NCBI GenBank assembly: GCA_963575645.1
Contig: OY754464.1
Span: forward strand, 47,048,192-47,112,191
Direction: 5' to 3'
DNA length: 64,000 bases
Origin: Xanthostigma xanthostigma
Taxonomy: Eukaryota > Arthropoda > Insecta > Raphidioptera > Raphidiidae
Notes under the pieces: generated by a model
The model's input: the letters and a program-made list of their open reading frames with translations, nothing else
What the model was told of the DNA's origin: nothing
Databases searched by the model: none
Program-made: the position numbers and the translations under genes
Part shown: positions 11,101-22,237 of the stretch, piece after piece
Numbering within the stretch: the first letter of the stretch is position 1
Layout of the letters: every line of letters starts with the position of its first letter

Positions 11101-14100
11101 TCGCTCACTGAGCGTTTTCGATCTTTGAGCGTAACATATACATCTTCTTGCTACTTAATTTGAACGCGATCATTTTGTCTTTTATTATAGATACGAACGG
11201 TCCGAGCTAGCCCATGCGGTTGGTATCGGTTTTATAACATTACGTATGAGTTCAGCAGTAATGATATTTGGATTGAGTTTACATATATTGCCGAAAATTG
11301 CCAGCTCACTGATTTTGCTGCACAGGTAATTTTTATAACGACTGTCAACCCAATTCCTGTAGTTTAAAATAGAAACAAACATTTTTATAAATACAGGTTT
11401 AGAAATGCTTCATTCCAATTGATTTTTCGGAATTTCAGTTTTAATTTTTTATCATCCAGTAATATTACTGAAATAACAAACGTTTTCGATAGATTGCCTG
11501 AGACAGTCACGATGCTGCACGAACTCGATTATCTTTCTGAAGAAGATACTGACTGTTCAGGACGAACGTGGTTTTTTGCGCTCTGCGTCGAAATTCACAA
11601 TTTGACGGGATACGTCGTTCTTTCGTTTAAAAAATGTGAGCAATTTTTTTACGAAGAAGGTGAAGAGATGGTTTCAGGTAGAGATCCGGACGCTGAACGA
11701 AGATACTACACGAATATGTGGCTATGGTAATTCAATTCCAGAAATTCAAGATGATTTTTTACAAAAGGTCGTCTTCGATGCCTGTTCAACTCCTATAAGC
11801 TCATAAATTGCCTACCACATTCTCTGACACTGTTGAAATATAAAAATGTAAAAGTAACCACAAAAGTAGGGTAACCAACCGTCCCGGATTTAACGTTTTC
11901 AATGACTTAAAAAAAAGTCAAAATTTGGGCACATCGAGCTATCGAGCTGAACCCTTTCTATTTTATCCTAAAAACTTAACTTAAATTCACATAACAAAGC
12001 CACAATGCCTGTCAGCAAATACACTATATTGTCGACAGGGATTGGCACTGCGATCTGCGATCCTAGTTTTTTTTTATTATATTGTTAACAGTTAGCACCG
12101 TATACTAATGCAAGAGTGACAGAGACGGTCATGGGCGTACCCAGGGGAGGGCAGAGGGGTGTAGCTGCCCCCCTGGATTGTGGAAGACGTCATAAATCGT
12201 TTTGCTGGAGATCCTCGAAAATTATTTTTAAAATAGATGTCTAATTTAAATTAAATAAATGTATATTTAATATGTAGGGGAGGGAGGGGGAATGGCGCTC
12301 ACTGGGTAATGGCGTTCACCTCTGTAACTCTGTCAAAAAGAAACGAAGCGACACGTCACGTCGCGTGAAGCGCGAGGGGAGGGGGCCTCTAATAGACAGC
12401 GTTGCAAACGGACAGTCAGCTCGCGTCATGTGACCGTGAAGAGCGTTTCTTCGTTTGCGGCCCCACTGATCTAATTTTTAATTAGGTGTTTTTTGTCGGT
12501 AAGTCCAAAACTTTAATGCTTATTTAATTACTAATTTTACTTTTCTGCCAATAAACTATTCTATTTTGTGATATTGCAGTCAATTTTCAACGTGTATGAT
12601 TTTTTTAAAATTTCAAATTAATTACAAAACGACCGGTTGGGGTTATACCGCTCATCTGAGCGCCATTACCCCTTAGTGACTTATTTTTTTATTGTTTTAG
12701 ATAGATATGCCAAGAAATCGTCAAAGGACCACCGCTAAAGCGGCTTGGACCGAAGAAGTCCGTTTTCCACCCAACAGCAAGAAACTGAAATTGCTGAACA
12801 AGTTAAGTTGCTGGGCTCGCTATATTATGGACTCAATGTTGCAGATTTGCGTAAACTTGTTTATAAATTTGCTGAGCGCAACAATATCAAAAACAATTTT
12901 GATCAAAGCAGCAAAACAGCCAGATTGGATTGGGTACACTTCTTTATGAGACCCTGAGCGGCATTACCCAAAGTCAGGGGCAATGCCGCTCAAACATGTT
13001 TTTTTAATAATGTTTTCCTACTACTAGTAGGTGAAAGATATATGCTTTAGTTGTTAAATTGTTGGTTACTCGATAATTAAAGACTTTGTTACTCTTGTTA
13101 ATTTTGATTCATAATAAATAATTTAAAAAATACACCATGTTTTCCTTAAGGATGTTTTGTAGGTATATTGAAAATGATGAGAATACGTTGAAATTTTAAT
13201 AGATTATTCTAACAAGTCTTCTGAAGCTTCTATAAAATTTAAGGATTTTTTTACAAGCCCGTTCAAAAGTTATAGCATTTTTTAGGTGTAACAAATTTAC
13301 ACGTACTTAAATGGAAAACGCGCTATCAGGCCAATTCAAGTTCAAAAATAATAGTGAAAACATGATGAGAAAAATTTGTAAAATTGCAAACTAGTAGATT
13401 ATATATCTAAAAATCATATAAGCAAGTAAAATTTAGTGGTTTCAATACTATTTACAGAGAAAAACTATAAAAATGAGTAATATTTACGATACTATTTGAA
13501 TGCAATGTGTGACTCACAGATAAACATGGCAACCTCGTAAACAACTACAGCTATGTTCGCGATGCTAGCTGTCATTTTAATTATTTAAGCAATACAAAAG
13601 GACACAAGAAATATTAAAAATACATATTAAAAGTATTCAGTGATAATATTCATGTAATTTAGAACACAGTGTATATGTTGAATAAATGCTGGAATACAAA
13701 AAAGTAAGTAACAGATTTGAGATTTTGTTATTTTGAGATATAATAAAAATAATCGTTATGTTTATTGTAATTTTATATCTAAAAAAAGTGATTTTCTTTC
13801 TATTTTCAGCAATATTATATGCGCGCAATAATAATTATAACCGGCTTCTAAACTGTCACTCATGAAATTGGGCTTTAACCTCGAAGTATATAAAAGGTGA
13901 AAAGAAAACCATACAATTGAAAATATGTAACCTTTTTGTCTATTCTGCAATAAAACACGGCACTGTAACGGGAAAACATATTTGTAATTTATTTAATAAT
14001 TAATTAAACTGTAATAAAAGAAAATGATTAAGTATATTTTTTTTTTATTAGTAAATAAAAGATTATAATTATATACTTCTTTTTAGAAAAAAATGGAATT

Positions 14101-17100
14101 TATATAAATTATAGAAACAAAAAACTGATTTGAAATTTACAAATATGTGTATGATTTATATCGTAGTGGAATCTGTGATTCTCAACCTTTGTATGATATA
14201 TTGAAGGGAATATTGTTGTAAGTCCTAACGTAGATAGGGCTCACTTGCTCAACTGATTTTTTACATCCAATAAAGTATACTCTGAAAAATGCACATCACG
14301 GTACCTAATATTTAATAACATTAATAAAATCTCCATCTTCCAAATTGGGCGACCGAATTTTGCTCGGAAGTGTTCAATAAACATAGCATTAATTTGCTGT
14401 GATTTTGTACTATATTTTAAACTGTATCATTCCGAAACGATTATTTGACAGATAGTAAAGAGTTTAATTTTAGTTTAGTTTGAAGTTGCAGCAAATTATA
14501 ACTACCAACTATTAAAAAGTCGCGGTGTTGACACGTTTGACTGGATAAAAATTACATCTTATTTTGTTTGATTCATTTGAATAAAATCAAATTTTTCATT
14601 TTCTGGGGTATATGCCGGGCTACTAATTTTTTTTTAAGTATATTGCGATAATTTTTATCAGTGATTTGTAATATAAAAAATGTATTAATTTTATTTTTTA
14701 AAGTTGAATTCAAGGTACACTCACTAACAAACGTCATTTTGTAATTTTTACAAATATTGAAAATATTATTTAAAAATGAATTAAACGCAAACTAATTTCT
14801 ATTTTATTAGAAATTTTATATTGAAAACAAGCTCGTGAAGAAAAAATATATCGTTTAAATACCGTATTTTAAAAAATATTGAAAGATATTGGTTTAGTGA
14901 AAATTTTACATACTTTTGTCTCCGATTGTATCTACAAATCATCCTTAAGTGAACGCCATTCCCCCGTCCTACCTATGTTAATTTATTTGACTACCTTTAA
15001 AACAGAATCTCCCGCAGGCGTTTCCCCTACATACTACATACACCTAATGTTTCGTGTAGGTGTCTTCATAAAGTGTGTAGAGGACCCGGCTTAAAAAAAT
15101 CTGATTTGCCCCCCCCCCCCCCGAGCCAAAATCTGGGTACGCCCATGGAGACGGTTCTCCTTGCCCTCTATCCTCTATTATATGGACACGTACTGTCAAC
15201 TTTAAACCCGCTGCTCATCTGAACTAATTAAATGCAAAATTTTATTATCGAAAGGTGCGTACGTAATGAAGATTGGGAAGAAGCTGTTATCTGGCATTTG
15301 AAAGCAAAGGATTGTCTGGCCGTACAAGAATTTGAAACGCCGAGTCATGTGATATCGGCAATGTATTACATAGAAGGACTCATTATTTATTTAATTGGTA
15401 AAATAAACATGCGAAATATTACTGAAGTAAAATCTACGTATCAAGAAATACAAAAATTTATGAAGCTAACCAAAAGCGGAATGAAAATTACAAAGTTCGC
15501 TTATCCTAGGTCAGTTGCGTTTTGAAAAGTTATTAACTTCAAATTACAGAAGATCCTCAATTTACTAATGTGTCTAATGTCTTCAAATATTATACCAAAA
15601 TAATTAGCTAAAATACAGTTTAAAGCGGCCCATAGACGATCAATACCTATTATTGCGCAATATTTGGATTTGTGCAATATAAAATTGACCGTGTGTAGAC
15701 GAGATTGAAAGGTTGCGCAATATATTGTGTGATCTTGAAATATATATTGCACAAACTGGGAAATATTGTGCCGTCTGTTGTCAAGATTGCGCAATATCCC
15801 GTCAGTTGATCTCAAGTAGTGGTCGTTTCAACAAGTCGTCTCAACTACACCTCATCATGGGTGACAAGAAAGCCGAAAGACAATTTATTGTTGAATTTAT
15901 CGAGGTGTATCGTGGTCTTCCGGCTCTGTGGGATGTGAAATCCAAAGACTATAGTAATCGTGACAACATGGTGACTGAAGTTCTGGTGGGGACTGTTTGC
16001 ACAATGTGGCTGTACCGTCTGTAGTCGCAATTGAGCAATATATTGCACAATATTCAATATCGCCTCCATACAGTACTTTTTTTGCACAAACCAAAATATT
16101 GTACAATTGTACAATAATATTGATCGTCTAGGGGCCGCCGTCAAAATATTGTGCAGCCCACATTACACAATAATATTGAGCACCTATGGGTCGCTTAATA
16201 TAGGTTTGTCCAAGCAGCCAAAGAACGGTAACAGAATCGTCACAGTCTTGCTACTGCCCAGGACTGCCATCCACAGTAGCTCAAAATTGATAAAAACAGT
16301 TTCGTTTTAGCTACTGCGCATGACGGTGGCGGTTTTGTTACCGTTTTCTGGCTGGTTGGAATGAACCTTATACATGATAAGGGTTAGGTAGAAAATCACA
16401 ATAAGTTTGTGAGATTAAAATTAGCACCAGGGCCCGATCCAGCAATTTCGCCGCTCCGGGCAAAATAATATTTGCCGCCGTTTACCCATACGTTGTTCCA
16501 ATTCCTGATTTTATTTTTATAATCTACTAAATATGATGTGAAATTTCAGTTATGTCAATAATTATATATTCTAACTTTTGTGTAGGGTGTGGTTTTTTTT
16601 TGTTGAACCATCTTTCAAATTTTCGCCGCCGACGCCGCGCCACCCTCAATTTTGCCGTCCCGGGCAATTGCCCGGTTTGCCCCCCCCCCCCTAGATCGAG
16701 CCCTGATTAGCACGTCATGTTTATTTTGACGCATTCTGACTTCAGTCACACGTTAATAAGATACAGTTATCAACCGTTCCGGATTTTCCGGGACAATCCC
16801 GCACATTAATTTATGTTCCGGAAAATTCCCGCATTATTATGTGAATCTTAAAATATTTGATTATATTATAAGTCGAGTGCAATTAGTCATTATAAATGCA
16901 AAATGACGGAACCCAGTTATAGTGAACGGATTTGAATAAATTTTTTTTTATTGGATTACTTATGCCATAAACTAAAAAGTTTACCCATTTAAAATTGCCG
17001 CAATTTTGGAAATCCATAAAGGAGGGGGGTCAATAGGGCCGGTTTTTGATCCACCTTATTTTTGAGCAAAAAAATGGATTTTTGAAGTGAAAACTTCTTT

Positions 17101-20100
17101 AGCGGCGTTGAACACTTTTTTTTGTAATGGGTAAAAAATCTTTAAACTCGCGTCAGGCGTCAGAACACGTGACCTGAACTTTTATTTATACAACGTTAGA
17201 CATCTAGCGTTGAAATATCGTACATAAAAAAATGCAATCTATGATACAAACCATTTTGATCGAAAATTCGTAAGACGGTTAATATTCAAGTTTTCACTTT
17301 CGCTGGCACTCCCGGAGTGCAAACCTTTTTTTTTTCTTTTTTAATATCTACTATCAATAACAAATAAATTTTACCTAAACGAACCATCCTCAATCCTCCC
17401 TAATATCCCTGCCGCGGGTTAAAGGGGGTAATTTTACTATTTATTCGAGCGCGGTGCACATAAATACAAAAATATCTAAACTTGATCAGCCGATTTGGCC
17501 AGGGTATCTTAGGGTTTTTGGGTTCGCTGATTCCGAATCTGAGTTCCGCTGACCCCTATCACATCATGTTCAAGGTCATTTGGAGGAATAATTATTGCCA
17601 TGTACCAATACTGCCTCGCACATGATTGATCAATTATTTTCCAAATAAAAACGTTCATCTACTTAAAGTTTCGATATTACAAAGTTTAGATATTTTTGTA
17701 TTTATGTGCACCGCGCTCGAATAAATAGTAAAATCACCCCCTTTAACCTCCGGCAGGGGTACTAGGGAGGATTGAGGATGGTTCGTTTAGGTAAAATTGA
17801 CTTATTATTGTTGGTAGATTTTAAAAAAGAAAAAAAATCCGTTGTTCTGCTCAAAAATAAAGTGGATCAAAAACCGGCTCTATTGACCCTCCTCCGTTAT
17901 GGATTTCCGAAATTGCGGCAATTTTAAATCGGTATACTTTTTAGTTTATGGCATAAGTAATCCAATAAAAAAATCATTCAAATCCATTCACTATAGCTGG
18001 GTTCCGAGGTATCCTAAAGCTAATTGCACTGGACTAATACTCGTGTCACTATGTGATCATTGACTGCCCTAGGCTATACCTATAGAACTAGTTTGGCCTA
18101 GATCAGGGGTAGGCAACTTTTTTCATCATCGGGCCAATTTTCAATTTTCATATGACGATGCGGGCCAGAACAAATTTAATGATTTAACCCTTGTGTTACC
18201 AAGCGGCATATATCATATAGGTATCCCACAAAATTTTTCGTGAAAATCAATTAATATTCTGGGGTAAGAGAGATACTTGCCGTTATAATAGTGAGACTGT
18301 CAATGATTGGTCCGTCCGTCAGAACCGTAATATAAAAACGCCGCCGCATCAACACGACCCCGTAATTGTTTCTTAAAGAACTCCCCCAAACGCCCTGTCT
18401 ATTACTTTGTAACTCTATTTTTTCACTATGTAACGGCCTTGCACATCCAGTGATATTGTCAAAATATTACTGATGCCTTGCAGTATCACTGGGTGGGTCT
18501 AGTTGAATTATATGCCACTGAAATGAGCCCGTGAAATTGTAAGAAACAAAGGCGACTGACAAAGTTTCATGCAATAATTTATAATTTCACTAGTTACATT
18601 ATAAAATCACGGATTTGACAATATACCTGCGACATATATAAGTGTACGGGCAATAACTTTCGAATAAGTTAATTGATTTTAACGAAATTTGGTCCACATG
18701 TTGAAATTTATCACCACACCAAGCTTATTTAAAAAGGGCCCAATTGGACTATTTTAAGGGTAGTTCCTAGGGGTTGAAAAATGTTTTTGGATCCAAAAAT
18801 ACAGAAAAAATTTTCCGAATCGTTTCAAAATTGAAATTTTACCCTTTAGTAATGATTAAAATGAGCTACCAAAATTTTAATAAAATCGGCTCGAAAGGGC
18901 CGGACTTACAAATTTTATGAAAATACTAGTTTGCCGATAGAGATTCGGCATGAATATTGAAATTAAGTAAAAAAATATCATTTTTAAGATGTATTAAGGG
19001 GTTAAATTTTGTATTTTGTCCAAAAAGAAAGTTTAAGTTCACATAATAATAAAGCCACACTGCCTGTATTAACAAATACATTATATTGGCGGCAGGATTT
19101 GGCACTGCGATCCGAGTTTTTTTTTTTTTTAATTTATAGTTTACTTACTACGCAGTTATACTTCACGAGTATACATGTTATTTAATACATGTTATTTAAT
19201 ATACATGTTATTTAAAATAACAATACTAGTTTCGTTATGGAATCAGAACCAAAGGATACAAATAGATAGCTATAGTTTGTTATTATGTTATGAAATATCC
19301 GTTGGCGTAGCAAGAGAGCGGGGGGAGCAGGTGGGCCTGGCCCACCCTACAATATTTATTGTTCACGTACAAATAACAAGATAAATCTACAATAATTTCT
19401 ACGTTTTCTTTGTCGTGAAATTTCTCTAGAAAGTCGTGTTAATCAATTTCACTTTTATGAACAGTTTTCAAATTATGTATAAGTAGCAGCTGGTAATGGT
19501 AGGTAGAGTTGAAAATTTGGCCTCCCCTAGGATAAAATCGTTGCTACGCCTATGGAAATATCCATTGTTGATGTTACCAGAGAACAGAGATGTTACAATG
19601 CAATATTAGAAGAAAATTATTATTCAATGTCACTGCCGGAACCCAAACCCGAATCTTCCACCATTGCGGCGGATATCAATAGGACTTTTTCATCGTTTTC
19701 ATGCGCAAGTGTCGCTCGCTGTCATGGTTACGATCACGGTATTCAAAAGTTTCGGGCATTTTGTGACGCAGTTGCTGACCCAGTAACGTTTTTCAGTGTC
19801 AATTTAGATGAAAATAATTATATATTATTGATGATGCTAAATTTGTGCCACGAACGGAAAAACTTATGGCAATAAACAAAAACTGACTGAAAGGTTACAG
19901 TTCTACCTGTCATATATCGTTGATTGTGAAAAGTTTATCTTATATTTTATATCTTTATATTTTTCGGTAGTGTATATAGCTTCTATAAATATTCAGTAGG
20001 TATTTAATTACTATTTACTTTTTTCAAAATCAATCACTTTTCACCTGTCAAAATGAAAAATGGCCGAAAAATATGGCGGAAGTTGAGGCATGTTCACAAA

Positions 20101-22070
20101 AAATGTTCAACTATGAAAAGGTTTAATGCTCTACAATGACATATCTAAACAATCAATCCTCACCCGGGCGCCAAACATAGCATCAAAGATTTGCACACTT
20201 CTTTGAAGACTTTGCAAAGCTTTGAAAACACATTTGAACACATATTGACGCAACCTGCCAGACATGCTTCGCAAAACACTTTTCTCTACAATATACTGGT
20301 AGACAGGTGACAACAAACAAGATGAATGACGATTTCGTGGGCGCAGTGTGCCTATATTATTTATGCGCATGTAATTATTTTTAGTAGAATCCTTTATTTT
20401 CTTTAAACAGTCCCTGTACCTATTGCGTCAGCAAAGTATTTCTTTTCTTCTTTAACTCTTCAATAGAACAAGGCACGGAAAAAATATTTTTTATTCTGAC
20501 CCACGCGTCATTCACCAAGTTTTAATTTTTGTGCTTTTGATTTTGTGGGTTCCATATACATGGTTCCCCTTGCATCAATTCAACAAATTCAAGGACGCAC
20601 TCCGTTGCTCCAGTCCATTTTGAACAATCAAGGACGTATTTACGTGCACTCAATGTCTCAGACAACCGTTCCGCTCAACAACGCTCGCGCAACTGGACTT
20701 TGCACTTTGCAGTTTGCGCGAGTATGGCAGTCTACGCAAACATTTGAACACATTCGACTTTGAACGCTTTGATGTTCGCTAAAAAACCGATACCGCATGG
20801 CAAAGTGCAAATCTTTGTCCAAACTTTGAACACATACCTATTCAAAGTCTCGTGCCACACATAGCAATCAAACAAGTGTTCAAACAAGTGAAGGTATATA
20901 TCTGGCGATACTAAAGCATATTTGCAACTGTATTTCACGTCATACTCCCACTGCCGGATTAACTTATAAGCAAATTAAGCAATTGCTTAGGGCATCATGT
21001 CTCAGGGGGAGGGGGCACCAAGAAGCACCACTCAGAAATGAAAAGTACCTCACTAAACCATGTCAACAATTTTTTTTCTTTTTGTCATGTTCTCAAAAAT
21101 TTTATCTATACTGGTATGTCTTTAGAAGTATAAAAGTTAAAAATAAATAACAATTTATTTTTGAAAATGAAAACGAAAAATATTATTTCTTAAGGGTTCA
21201 ATTTTCTAATTTTAAAGTTTTGAAACTTTTTTCTATTAATTGTATAAAAATGCCTATGGTCCGATTTTATAGGCAGCCAAATTTTCAATGAGAGCATTGA
21301 TTGTAAAATTCATTTTTTTTCCTAAAAATCTATGCCTTTTAACTTTTTTCTATCAATTTGATTTTTTTTCATAAGCTGAACATATTAGAGATGGGGCTCA
21401 TAAGCAAGAAATGCTTAGGGCATCAAGGAGTCTTAATCCGGCACTGCATACTTCAAGAACTCTTTTTTTTCATTAGGCATCGTTGAATATAAACATCCAC
21501 TCATAACATTATCAATCTAATTGTATATTTAAAAAAAACGTTTATTTTTAAGGTACCTGTTTTTAAAAGCATATCTTAGACAAGTAGAATATCGTGACAA
21601 GAAAGCTAACACTCTTTTAACTAAAGCGAAATTCCAATCCCAAAAATACGGAAATATTCTTTTGACATTATGGCTAGAACATATTGAAAAGGTTTGATAC
21701 TCTTTATTTTATTATAACTGTTGAGATCAGTAGCGGCTCGTATACTTTGCAAATATAAATAAAATATTAATGTTTTTAAAAATACGCATTTTGAATTAAC
21801 TGGATACTATACTATACAATTTTTTTTAATGCTACTATCATTAGACCGCCTTTAAAAACATTTTTTTTTTGTATTTCATCCGACAATAATATTTTCTGCA
21901 TAATATGTATATTTTAGTGTTGGAATGGGATCCTTCCTACTGTAGTAAGAGACCTGTGGCTAGAACACTGTGTTCCTGAAAAACAACTCGATTGGCACGA
22001 GGAAGAAATTAACAACGGTCGATTAATATTTTATTCACCGCCACTTCCAAAACAACCCATTTATCGTTAA
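2181..22070 (+). CDS. Adenylate cyclase type 10-like protein, C-terminal seven exons (5' partial)
   Basis: Seven exons join in phase: 2181-2408, 5495-5751, 11191-11325, about 11439-11726 (alternative in-phase acceptor at 11460), 15255-15509, 21553-21691 and 21918-22070 (stop TAA). All introns are GT-AG. They encode about 484 residues, all helical, with TPR-like pairs such as '[20 protein letters not shown]', '[19 protein letters not shown]' and 'WEHIEK'-type repeats, and no catalytic domain. The layout and the 'LL-EA-x-FG-x-PFP' motif recall the C-terminal TPR region of soluble adenylyl cyclase (ADCY10), which makes cAMP in response to bicarbonate. I infer that family from memory; another large TPR or STAND-type protein is possible. 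The cyclase domains would lie left of the window. Introns of up to 6 kb are filled with transposons. An AATAAA lies at 22109-22114. Confidence 0.6.
2846..3538. mobile_element. Foldback element with arms of about 270 bp
   Basis: The outer ends read AAAGCCCTAATAAAGAATCG and its complement. Arms 2846-3119 and 3238-3538 are diverged inverted copies separated by a loop of about 118 bp. No frame is present. It is nested in the larger inverted-repeat structure around it. Confidence 0.85.
3602..4087. repeat. 165-bp tandem repeat, three copies
   Basis: Units start at about 3602, 3767 and 3932 with ATGTATGACCA and contain ACAGAGTAGTCCGATTTTGA and 'GGGTATACC'. The second unit is nearly identical to the first, while the third is more diverged. 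It lies between two foldback elements. No coding meaning is evident. Confidence 0.9.
4157..4646. mobile_element. Foldback element with arms of about 150 bp
   Basis: The left arm begins ACTTTTTAACAAAAAAATTA and includes 'TTGAGTCGGCGTCAA'. The right arm (about 4500-4646) is its close reverse complement. The roughly 190-bp centre is GC-richer and has no frame. Confidence 0.85.
4841..5494. other. Intron sequence, no feature recognised
   Basis: AT-rich intron between a nested-transposon block and the second exon of the TPR gene. I see no frame, hairpin or tandem repeat that stands out. Confidence 0.5.
5799..6153. mobile_element. MITE family D, copy 1
   Basis: About 355 bp, matched in reverse complement by 36946-37562. 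The interior is strikingly GC-rich for the window (GCGGCCGCCTGTAATGCG, CATGGGCGCCGCCATATTGG). The ends share AAGTGAAACTTTTA in inverted orientation. This copy preserves the uninterrupted form of a site that carries an insertion in copy 2. Confidence 0.85.
6288..6893. mobile_element. MITE family A, copy 2
   Basis: The ends GCAGAAAGCATTGTCTGAAA and ...GACAATCCTTTCTGCAACCC match copies at 2513-4840 and 31760-32182. The middle is occupied by a second element (6385-6708). Confidence 0.8.
6385..6708. mobile_element. GTAACG-rich element BB, copy 1
   Basis: Begins GAGCTGTAAC and ends TTACAGCTC. Closely similar in reverse orientation to 62760-63090. It is dense in the hexamers GTAACG and CGTTAC. A 106-codon minus-strand frame overlaps it, and the other copy gives a similar peptide, but this only reflects shared DNA. 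It is nested in MITE A. Confidence 0.85.
7306..7653. mobile_element. hAT-like MITE, 8-bp TSD ATTAAATC
   Basis: Ends CAATGCCGGATTTA and TAAATCCGGCCCTG are inverted copies, and ATTAAATC flanks both sides. 348 bp with GC-rich subterminal regions and no frame. The 8-bp duplication and the CAG/CTG-like ends fit the hAT superfamily. Confidence 0.85.
7683..7987. mobile_element. Palindromic retroelement-like insertion (family I) with hammerhead-like motif, 13-bp TSD
   Basis: Flanked by the 13-bp direct repeat AACACTTGAAATG (7670-7682 and 7988-8000). The interior is a long imperfect palindrome. Each arm carries, on opposite strands, a hairpin GTCTAC...GTAGAC directly followed by GAAACRTCAGG and preceded by a TGATAAT-like or TATAAT sequence. 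The 13-bp duplication is unlike the 8-bp ones of DNA transposons nearby. The layout resembles hammerhead-ribozyme retroelements, but a core position is changed and one extra base precedes the hairpin, so activity is doubtful. Confidence 0.7.
7988..8869. other. Unassigned, partly GC-richer intron segment
   Basis: From about 8000 to 8300 the sequence is less AT-rich and open in one plus frame (7947-8246). The peptide is not recognised and its start overlaps the preceding insertion. It could be the 3' end of an unknown retroposon or a captured fragment. At 8765-8790 there is a CCCCCCCTAAATCCGG run resembling a hAT MITE end. Confidence 0.35.
8967..9319. mobile_element. Palindromic MITE K inserted in the left arm of J, 8-bp TSD
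   Basis: Ends TAAGATAATATATAAG and its exact complement. Contains two inverted pairs of a block with CAATGCATCATGGGAAATGT. GGCTCTAA flanks both sides. The right arm of the host element has a single GGCTCTAA at the same place, so the pre-insertion site is visible within the window. Confidence 0.9.
9632..10564 (-). mobile_element. hAT transposon remnant (ZMYM1-like), 8-bp TSD ATATTTGT
   Basis: CAGGGC...GCCCTG ends and the duplication ATATTTGT on both sides mark a hAT insertion of 933 bp. The minus strand encodes transposase C-terminal pieces: an exon around 9805-9948 reading [20 protein letters not shown], then [20 protein letters not shown], bounded by an AG acceptor and a GT donor, and a piece near 10000-10181 reading '[18 protein letters not shown]'. 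These resemble the region before the dimerisation domain of hAT transposases of the ZMYM1/DUF4371 type. The catalytic core is missing, so it is an internally deleted copy. Confidence 0.85.
12130..15147. mobile_element. 3-kb hAT-like element N, 8-bp TSD GAGACGGT
   Basis: Ends CATGGGCGTACCCAG and CTGGGTACGCCCATG are inverted copies, and GAGACGGT flanks both sides (12122-12129, 15148-15155). The interior has a pogo-like element (12285-12992) and about 1.8 kb of very AT-rich DNA (13000-14860) in which I recognise no gene. It lies in an intron of the TPR gene. Confidence 0.8.
12285..12992 (+). mobile_element. Pogo-like DNA transposon fragment
   Basis: The ends show inverted blocks GGGGAATGGCGCTCA and TGAGCGGCATTGCCCC (written as the complement of the right end). 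At 12707-12957 a transposase N-terminus is encoded in two overlapping plus frames: '[17 protein letters not shown]', then [20 protein letters not shown] and '[18 protein letters not shown]', ending DWVHFFMRP and a stop. This resembles the helix-turn-helix and CENPB-type DNA-binding part of pogo/Tigger proteins. A frameshift near 12770 separates the pieces, and the DDE domain is absent. Confidence 0.7.
15624..16195 (+). mobile_element. PIF/Harbinger-type fragment with MADF domain, TSD TAA
   Basis: AGCGGCCCATAG at the left and CTATGGGTCGCT at the right are inverted ends flanked by TAA. Inside, from 15857, the frame reads [20 protein letters not shown] then '[16 protein letters not shown]', a typical start of a MADF (Myb/SANT-like) DNA-binding domain. 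No DDE nuclease remains. The flanks are dense in ATATTGCGCAATAT-like palindromes. Confidence 0.75.
16203..16372. mobile_element. Palindromic MITE family Q, copy 1
   Basis: Ends resemble GTCCAAGCAGYC...GGCTGGTTGGA, with an inner inverted pair ACGGTAACAGAA / TTTGTTACCGT. Related copies are at 40360-40520 and 61507-61971. Confidence 0.75.
16428..16705. mobile_element. hAT-like MITE, 8-bp TSD ATTAGCAC
   Basis: CAGGGCCCGATCCAG and CTAGATCGAGCCCTG are inverted ends, flanked by ATTAGCAC on both sides. 278 bp, GC-rich subterminal regions, no frame. Confidence 0.9.
16868..18030. mobile_element. 1.16-kb foldback element Z
   Basis: Left arm (about 16876-17070 and 17330-17490) and right arm (about 17640-18028) are inverted copies. 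Shared blocks include GTGCAATTAG at the end, 'GATCCACTTTATTTTTGAGC' and 'CGAGCGCGGTGCACATAAAT'. A stretch of about 240 bp at 17086-17320 has no partner in the right arm and may be a later insertion. No frame. Confidence 0.85.
18031..19299. other. Intron DNA with one lone hAT-like end
   Basis: CAGGGGTAGGCAAC at 18115 is a typical hAT left end, but no matching right end is found nearby. Around 18340-18420 there is a segment with ACTCCCCCAAACGCCC that recurs at about 54290-54390. Otherwise AT-rich with no recognisable gene. Confidence 0.45.
19300..19554. mobile_element. hAT-like MITE, 8-bp TSD GAAATATC
   Basis: Ends CGTTGGCGTAGCAA and TTGCTACGCCTATG are inverted copies, with GAAATATC on both sides. 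255 bp, no frame. Confidence 0.8.
19555..20948. other. Intron DNA with an unassigned 107-codon frame and CAAA/CTTTG inverted motifs
   Basis: The plus frame 19552-19875 encodes '[20 protein letters not shown]' and '[15 protein letters not shown]', faintly like the I-x2-DI-x-RTF signature of TBC domains, but it begins inside a transposon target site and lacks splice context. It may be a decayed retrocopy. From 20130 to 20890 short TTTGAACACAT-like motifs occur in both orientations, suggesting another decayed element. Confidence 0.3.
20949..21446. mobile_element. hAT-like MITE, 8-bp TSD CATACTYC
   Basis: CACTGCCGGATTAA and TTAATCCGGCACTG are inverted ends. CATACTCC and CATACTTC flank it (one mismatch). 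498 bp, no frame. It lies just before the penultimate exon of the TPR gene. Confidence 0.85.
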
Positions 22071-22237
22071 ATGAGTTTTTAAGTATACATTGTAGGTATA
22101 TATGTTTCAATAAATGAAAATAAAACATTTAAGGATTTTTTTTTATTTGAAGCCAACTGTCATGCAATTTTTGATTAACAAAGAAAATGTAGGATTGAAT
22201 ATTGATTACTTATTTGTTTCTTGGCGATAATTGACAT

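Larger units (their letters stand above)
8870..11135. mobile_element. Large inverted-repeat element J with ACAACGCGTTGT motifs
   Basis: The outer ends GTTACGCTCAAAGATCG... pair with ...CGATCTTTGAGCGTAAC. Arms total about 240 bp per side once a 353-bp insertion in the left arm is discounted. The arms contain several near-palindromes ACAACGCGTTGT, likely protein-binding sites of the parent transposon. The centre carries a hAT remnant (9632-10564) and short tandem repeats around 10690-10830 (TCATACAGGACATTATTTA). No transposase of its own is seen. Confidence 0.8.
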
